Origin: Symsagittifera roscoffensis
Taxonomy: Eukaryota > Xenacoelomorpha > Acoela > Convolutidae
Reading direction: 5' to 3'
Assembly: GCF_963678635.1 (NCBI RefSeq)
Contig: NC_087063.1
Coordinates: 41,432,759-41,492,758, forward strand
Length of the DNA: 60,000 nucleotides
Shown here: positions 53,383 to 60,000 of the stretch, piece after piece
How positions within the stretch are numbered: the first letter of the stretch is position 1
Layout: the number at the start of each line of letters is the position of its first letter
Program-made: the position numbers and the translations under genes
Notes under the pieces: model-generated
The model's input: the letters and a program-made list of their open reading frames with translations, nothing else
What the model was told of the DNA's origin: nothing
Databases searched by the model: none

Positions 53383-55883
53383 ATGGTCGCGTGTAGCACA
53401 AAAAGCCATTAGGAAGGGGTAGGGGCCCCTTCCGGTCAAAAGGCAATAAATTTTTTACATTGGTCCATATTCCTAGAAACTATCGACTTCTGGAAAACCG
53501 CACGTCAGAATTTCCTAATTTTTTGCATGCGGGTCTGAATTTAGAAAATAATGGCAGTTTGTTAATGCCACTTTTGGATGGTTTCATTTTGAAGACCCTT
53601 TTTCCCACTTTTTCCACTTTTTTGAGTTAACTAAAAAGGTGTTTTTTCGACTTTTCTCAAAATGGGTAAATTTTGCTGCTATGATCATGAAAACCATTCT
53701 GAACAGGTTCCCAACGTGTGGCCTAATGAATATGTTTAAATGGAACAGTTTTTTTGACTTTTTGAAAAAATATGATTTTTCCCGTTTGTGACTCAACATT
53801 TATTTTCAAAAAAATGAAAATTTTCAAAAATGGGAAAAAATGGTTTCTGTTGGTATATTCGAACTTGCCATAGCCAATTTAGTGGGTTTTGATCATTAAT
53901 TTGTCAAAATTGATGAAAAATTGTAGTTTTTATGACTTTTACATTTGACTTTAATTATAAGTATAGTAATGAAATTAGTACTATCAAAATTCCTGAGAAA
54001 CTAATCTGTTCTCAAAAACTTCACGTAGGATTTTCCTAATTTTTTGCATGCGGGTCTGAATTTAGAAAATAATGGCAGTTTGTTAATGCCACTTTTGGAT
54101 GGTTTCATTTTGAAGACCCTTTTTCCCACTTTTTCCACTTTTTTGAGTTAACTAAAAAGGTGTTTTTTCGACTTTTCTCAAAATGGGTAAATTTTGCTGC
54201 TATGATCATGAAAACCATTCTGAACAGGTTCCCAACGTGTGGCCTAATGAATATGTTTAAATGGAACAGTTTTTTTGACTTTTTGAAAAAATATGATTTT
54301 TCCCGTTTGTGACTCAACATTTATTTTCAAAAAAATGAAAATTTTCAAAAATGGGAAAAAATGGTTTCTGTTGGTATATTCGAACTTGCCATAGCCAATT
54401 TAGTGGGTTTTGATCATTAATTTGTCAAAATTGATGAAAAATTGTAGTTTTTATGACTTTTACATTTGACTTTAATTATAAGTATAGTAATGAAATTAGT
54501 ACTATCAAAATTCCTGAGAAACTAATCTGTTCTCAAAAACTTCACGTAGGATTTTCCTAATTTTTTGCATGCGGGTCTGAATTCACAAAAAATGGCAGTT
54601 AGTTAATGCTACTTTTGGATGGTTTCATTTTGAAGACCCCTTTTCCCACTTTTTCCACTTTTTTGAGTTTACCAAAAATGTGTTTTTTGAATTTTTTTCA
54701 AAAGGGGTAATTTTTTCGGCATTGCTCAACAAAACCTTTCTGAATAGGTTCATAGAAAGTGTTTCTATGGATAAGGCAATTTGACACCAATTTTTTCAAA
54801 TTAGGTAAATTTTCGTTTTTTTTTCAATTTCATCTCTAACTTTTTTTGGTCGAAAAAAAATTCAATTTTAAAAGTGAACAAAAGTGGTTTTTGATGGATG
54901 TTTTGAGCTTGCCATAGGCAATATAGAGTGGTTTGATCATTTTTCTAGTCAATTTTGAACAAAAATTGCGAGTGTTGTATTCTTGTTTGCTCAATTTCAA
55001 TTATTAATTGACGTGATCCTATTTAAAAGCCAAACAAAAAAAAATTAAATTTAAAAAACCAGATTCAGTTGTCCGTTTTTTTAACTATGTTTTACATTCA
55101 CTAGTGTAGCTACAGTGCATTGACTTAGTTACTGCAAAGACATGCAGGGTTTTCTTTTGTTTCAAATTTGAAAATTTTGTTTGAAAAACTAAAAAAAATG
55201 TAATTTTTATCGAAAAATTTTGTTTGATAATATAACAGGCTCTTCAAGTTAAAAATACAACAGTTTATTGATTGCTGAGCAAAATGAAATATGGAAAATT
55301 GTAATAAGTGATTAGAATTTCTCATTTCATGATTGTACGTTTGATGCTTTAATCCCTATAGGATGCGCCCTGGGACCCTTGTGGTCCCAGGTAGGGGCAT
55401 CCGGGACCTCGAATAAAGAGCAGAGAAATAGAGAGCAGCCGATATGTTGTGCTGTTATGTTTCAGCTTATACAGTTTTTGCGGAAAACTTGCACCCTTGG
55501 AGAGCGTTTTCTTTTCCTTCAGGAGACATTGAATCTCAAATTTAATAGAAAGGTATTTTAGTTTTCCTGCTTCTTAGCATTGTGGATACTGGGATACATT
55601 TATGGAACCAACACGATACTCTATTTGCTTCGATGACATATGTGATGAAGGCGCATGTTTATTTTCAGGATTTAATTTTGAAAATGTATTAGAAAAAAAA
55701 ATCCGAAAAAGTCTCTATCAAACAGTCGTGTCTGTCAATCTTTTATTTCTTAGGCAATACCATTAATCGATTCCAGCTACGGAATTAATCAAATTTAAAA
55801 AGACGACGTGGAAGCGGCCTGACTGATCAGGTGGGTGGGTAAAGGCTTAGGTCGGGTGGGTGGGGCGAAACAATTTCCTCTAG
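53383..55883 (+). mobile_element. Cassette 16, family E
   Basis: This 2501 bp cassette is close to cassette 14, but its second internal repeat is a copy of its first. The 5' hairpin is at 53412-53433, the 3' hairpin at 55361-55402 and the G-rich tract at 55830-55865. It is followed by C rather than F. Confidence 0.8.
53511..54552 (+). repeat. Exact 521 bp tandem duplication inside cassette 16
   Basis: 53511-54031 appears again at 54032-54552 with no difference that I could find. In cassette 14 the two corresponding repeats differ (TTTGGAAAATAATGG against TTCACAAAAAAATGG), and the total length is the same. The second repeat was therefore replaced by the first, as in gene conversion or unequal exchange. 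Confidence 0.8.
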
Positions 55884-57534
55884 GTGGTCGTCGCGCTTCG
55901 GCGTCAGAGATACGGCGAGGCAAGGGTAGGGTCCCTGCCGGTTCTCGTTTCTTATAACCTTATACCCCTGTCGGCGGAATCGGGGCTGATCTCGAAAACG
56001 TTTCGTCAGAATTTCTTTAAAATTGGCATGCGGCTACAAAATGCAATTCTAAGGATACGATTGCACGCCGTTTGGCCAGAAAAACTCTATATGTTGACTT
56101 ATGGCGGGAAATGGGGGGCAAAAACGGAAAAACGAAACACGATTTTTGGTCAAAATGACTCAATAACTCAATTTGGGTCCAGAAAATGGGATAGATTGTT
56201 TAGTAATGGATGAAAGAAGACTGTTTAGGGAGCCTAACTATGTAGAAATTAGATTTACTTTATTTTTAAAATTTTTATTTTTTCAGGACCGTCTCCTAAT
56301 TTTTTGGTCATTTTTTTGGAAAAATTAACCAAAAAGGTGTTTTTTTCGCCTTTTCTCTAAATATGGAAATTTTATGGCTGTGATCATGCTAACACTTCTA
56401 ATCAAGTCCACAGAGCGTGGCCTATTGAAACAATTTGATTGGAACAACTTTTTTTTACTTTTTGATAAAAACTGATTTTTCAAGTTTCTGACTCAACATT
56501 TTATATCAAAAAATCAAAAATTTTAAAAAGTGAGAAAAAATGATTTTTGATAGCATATTCGAGCTTGCCATAGTCATTTTAGTAGGTTTACAGTATTTGA
56601 TTGTCAAAATTGGATGAAAAGTTTGGTTTTTACAACTTTTTTTTCTCGGGTAGCTTTTTACTACTTTACTACAAACAAAACTGGCCAAATTTCGAAAAAA
56701 AGACTTGTTTTCGGAAGTAGCTACCACAATTGTTGTAAATTTTTGCAAGCGACCTTACAAGGACACTACATGTATGCCCTAAATAATTCATTTTTTGATC
56801 CTATAGGTATAAAGTCGACTTTACCCGACTTATCTACCTTTTTGAGTTAACCAAAAACGTGTTTTTTTGACTTTTCTCTAAACATGGAAATTTTACGGCT
56901 TTGGTCTTGAAAACCATTCTGAATAGGTTCATACATTGTAGCCTAGTGATTCAATTCATTTGGAACTACTTTTGATGACTTTTGAAAAAAAAAAGAGATT
57001 TTTCACGTTTCTATTTCAACTATTTTTATCAAATAGAAAAAAAAAAATTTTTTCCATTGCTTCTAATCATTTTGAGACAAAATTAACCTGTTAGGACCTA
57101 ATTCAGGTCCAAATGGCCTACTGAAAACAACTAAAAGTCGATAAACTTAAAAACGAGATCAAAAATAAGTTAACAGGACTGTTTCCGAAAACTTGTTTTT
57201 GTTGAAACAGTCCTCTTCAAGAATCACAATGTTTTGCATTGTTAACTGATCAAGGCGTAGAGTGACTTGTCATTATAATCAGCCAGCAATGCAAGTTAGC
57301 AATCATGGCTAATAGTCTCAATGAGAAATGAATAAGGAAAGGTCAAAAAATGTTAGACAAATTGTGAGGGTTAAGAAAAAATTAATTGACTTAGAGTTTT
57401 CGAGCAGAAAAGAGCACCCTTCGGGTGCTCTTTTTCTGCGAGTGCCACATGCCTTGAAGCTAATGGCCGCCAGGCCACACTTCAAAACTTACACCCGCAA
57501 GCACTAACGCACCGCAGGTCAAAGAAGGTGCTAG
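55884..57534 (+). mobile_element. Cassette 17, family C
   Basis: This 1651 bp cassette is close to cassette 4 but lies between E and D instead of between two B copies. The 5' hairpin is at 55919-55939 and the 3' hairpins at 57177-57212 and 57408-57434. Confidence 0.8.
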
Positions 57535-59747
57535 GTGGCCGCGTTCCAGCATTACAAAATTTTTTGAGGTGGGGTAGGGGCCCCCACCGGTACAAGTAAT
57601 ATCCCTCAAATGGACTATAGAGAAATTTTGCAAAAAAGTCGATTCTCGAAATTGTCAGGTTAGAATGGTCTAATTTTTTGCATGCGGCCCTAAAATGTCA
57701 AATGAATAGGGGTTTCCTCTTGTGATTTTTTGACCCAACAATTTTTAACAGGTGTTTGGGCTAATTTGGGCTTTTTGCCCAATTTGGGAAAAGTTTTTAT
57801 TTTGCTTAATTCTCAAAAATAAGTAAAAATTTTGATATGCTTATGAAAATACGTCCAAATTGGTTTTAGCAGTCCTATCTAGCGAACTAATCATCATGGT
57901 GGTGGAGGTTTTTGAATGTGAGAAAATTGATTTTTTTGACTTTTTTTTACCCATTTTTGAATACTTTTTCAAAATAAAAGCCTTTAACGAAAAAACTTGA
58001 AAATAAATTGCTTAATTAATTTATTTGAGCTTAAAGGGCCTTGCTCTGGCGTTTTTAGCTAAAATGAAAAGTTTCAGCTGAAAATTGGCACTTTTTCGAA
58101 ACAATCATTTTTTTCAAAAAATTTTTAAGTTTTTGATTTTTTTACAATTTTTTGTGCAGAAATAAAGTTAAAAAACGATTTTTGAATCAGAGTCAATTTT
58201 TTGTTTCCAACCTAATGTACTTTATGTGGGAGTACTGTTTGTACTATTTTTAGGCCCTCGTTTTTGTTTTAAGCCAAGATATTGCTTTCGGATTTCTGTC
58301 TAAAAAATCGTAAAAACAGGTTTTTTTGACCTTCCTCAAAATTTTAAAATAAGTGACCCACTTGTTGTTAGCCGCCAGATAAGGTCTCCCAAAACCTCGA
58401 AGACTCCAATAAACAGACTGATGAGATTTTTTTACTAATTTTTCAAAATTTGAATTTTTTGATTTTTTTTGAACTTTTCAGCTGAAAAATTATTCTAAGT
58501 ATCGCCATTTGAAGAAGAAAAAAGGTTAAAGTTCAAAATTCCCTTTCTTTTCTGCAGTTTTTTTTCTTCCAGGGGTGTTATCACGCTGAAAATGGCTCAT
58601 TCAGACTATCTGTATAGCTTGTTTAGGTTCCAGTTTCTCAAGTTGGCTCAAAGGTGCCTTAAGTGGAGGCGAAAACGAAAAATAGCCAAAATGAAAACTT
58701 CATAAAATCTACAATTTTCAACATTTTTTGGTAATTTAAAATGCTAGACCCACTAAGTTGGGTACGCTGAATTGTAATATGCAATTAATTTTCACTTTTT
58801 TTCAATTTTGAAAATTACAAATTTTTCGATTTTTAAAAAAAAACATAATTTTTAAATTTTTCTCTTTTTTAAAACATTTTACATCATATTGATGTTTTTT
58901 CTGCCAAATTGTTATTAACGGCTAGAACATGAATCTTCATTTTTTAATCACAGTGGGTGGTGCGAGGAAAACTAAAAAAAAACTGATTCATTTCTCCCGA
59001 TTTACAAAAGAAAAAAAGAAAAAGACTGTTTTTAAATTCATTTGAAATCTTGCAATTTTTCTCATCATTATCCCTTACTACTTTTCACCAACCGCATTTG
59101 TAACCGCCTAACATCAGTTGTTCTTGGAAGCATTGATTATTAAAATCAGTTTTTCTAAAAATTTATACAGCTTCTAATGAGGAAGTGAAAACAAGCATTA
59201 GTGAAAAAAAAATTGTGAAAAACTAAAAACAACTATCCGTTATCCTGGATCGAGGTAGGATGCTCACTCGGTCCCTCTGGGACCTGTAGAGAGAGCAGCC
59301 GTAACTGTAAACCCTACGCTTAAAATCTGAAATCAGCCTGATCGGAATTATGACATTAGCGGAGATCAAATAAGTTTTTGATAATGCGTTTTTATTTTGA
59401 ACAATTTTTTTCTTTCCATTTCCTTCATTTTCCATTTTATTTTTGCCGAAATCAGTCTCTCTGCATGCCCGGTATTAGCAAAAACTTGATTATTTCACAC
59501 TTTGAAAACTTTGCGTTTTTTGGTGGTAGTTTAAGTTAAAATTCATCAGAATTTTTCTTTAAAAAATTTTCACCTGGCAAAATTAATTATGCATTGGCAT
59601 TTTCGCCCGAAGGGCGCATTGCGAATGGGAATGCGTACAAGTCCACGTTTTGCTTGAGCACATGATTTCGATGCATGACCACGCTCTCTTTTGGTTTCAG
59701 AAAATACCAAAAAACAAAAAAAAGTCACGTGACCTTGAGGGTGCTAG
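57535..59747 (+). mobile_element. Cassette 18, family D, last of the array
   Basis: This is a 2213 bp cassette. The 5' hairpin is at 57568-57588. The terminal hairpin at 59602-59618 has lost one or two outer pairs through a G to T change. The end tag is GTCACGTGACC. Its CTAG at 59744-59747 joins the resumed satellite as CTAGATGTAAAAAC. Confidence 0.8.
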
Positions 59748-60000
59748 ATGTAAAAACTGACCGAACTTGATTTTCTCAATCTTATAGTGGGTTGCTGCCA
59801 GGGTACATTCAGGGGTTGCAAATCTGGAGTCAAGTATGACTGCTCAAATCTTTATGGTTTTCGAGATATGGCGTTTTTTATGATTTTTTTCTTTTTTTTC
59901 AAAAAAACTTAGATATATAAAATCAGCCATTCCAGTCGGTTCTTATCAAATCGAAATTAAAGTCATAATTTGCACATGTGGCGCAGAGGTAACGCACATG
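59748..60000 (+). repeat. Remainder of satellite copy 5 and start of copy 6 leader
   Basis: After the last cassette the sequence continues ATGTAAAAACTGACCG, the interior of a satellite monomer, then one monomer, then a new leader from 59922 (ATCAGCCATTCC). This is the same order as before the leaders of copies 3, 4 and 5. The window ends inside the leader. Confidence 0.9.
59972..60000 (+). ncRNA. tRNA-like segment (copy 6), cut by window end
   Basis: Only the A box half is present before the window stops. Confidence 0.4.

Noticed and set aside
21710-59747. Calling the cassettes Helitrons outright
   Set aside because: CTAG and 3' hairpins fit, but the 5' end is RTGG instead of TC, insertion is not between A and T, most strong hairpins are too far from the end and no Rep-helicase is present. 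Kept only as an analogy.
21710-59747. Interpreting the block as a bacterial-type integron
   Set aside because: The genome is eukaryotic, the cassettes carry no genes, and no integrase or attI-like site was found. Only the array logic is similar.

Overview
The window is eukaryotic and looks like an invertebrate animal. It has one intron-containing gene with a GTAAGT donor, a TTTCAG acceptor and an AATAAA signal, decayed non-LTR retrotransposons, and about 53 kb of AT-rich, essentially non-coding repeats. I cannot name the species. No bacterial operons, CRISPR arrays or rRNA genes were seen.

Layout. (1) About 1-2425 is an old, frameshifted LINE ORF2 relic on the + strand. (2) 2426-4050 is AT-rich sequence with no gene seen. 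(3) 4050-4345 is a second reverse-transcriptase fragment carrying a YVDD motif, ending about 80 bp before the only intact gene. (4) 4422-6879 is a two-exon gene, 686 codons after splicing, that I read as a divergent PELP1/Rix1-type ribosome-biogenesis protein. (5) 7025-21709 is a satellite built of higher-order copies. Each copy has an ~800 bp leader with a tRNA-like A box/B box segment and a (TCTA)n microsatellite, followed by 10-16 monomers of ~165-180 bp. (6) 21710-59747 is a 38 kb block inserted in one satellite monomer. (7) 59748-60000 is the same satellite resuming where it was interrupted.

The 38 kb block is the striking part. It consists of 18 non-coding cassettes of 1.6-2.5 kb in six families (A-F), in the order A B B C B A D D D D A D D E F E C D. 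All lie in one orientation, joined head to tail with no spacer. Every cassette starts R-TGGYCG and ends CTAG, so every junction reads CTAG|RTGG. Near the 5' end each has a hairpin around a constant GTAGGG loop, whose stem differs by compensating changes between families. A GCATG(C) core follows at a nearly fixed distance (+141 to +145). Near the 3' end there are further strong hairpins of two interchangeable classes.

Nearly identical cassettes occur between different neighbours, so they behave as discrete movable units. No transposase, recombinase, Rep/helicase or reverse transcriptase is encoded inside the block, so any mobilising enzyme must act in trans. The arrangement recalls an integron-like cassette array or tandem Helitron-like insertion, but does not fit either textbook case cleanly.
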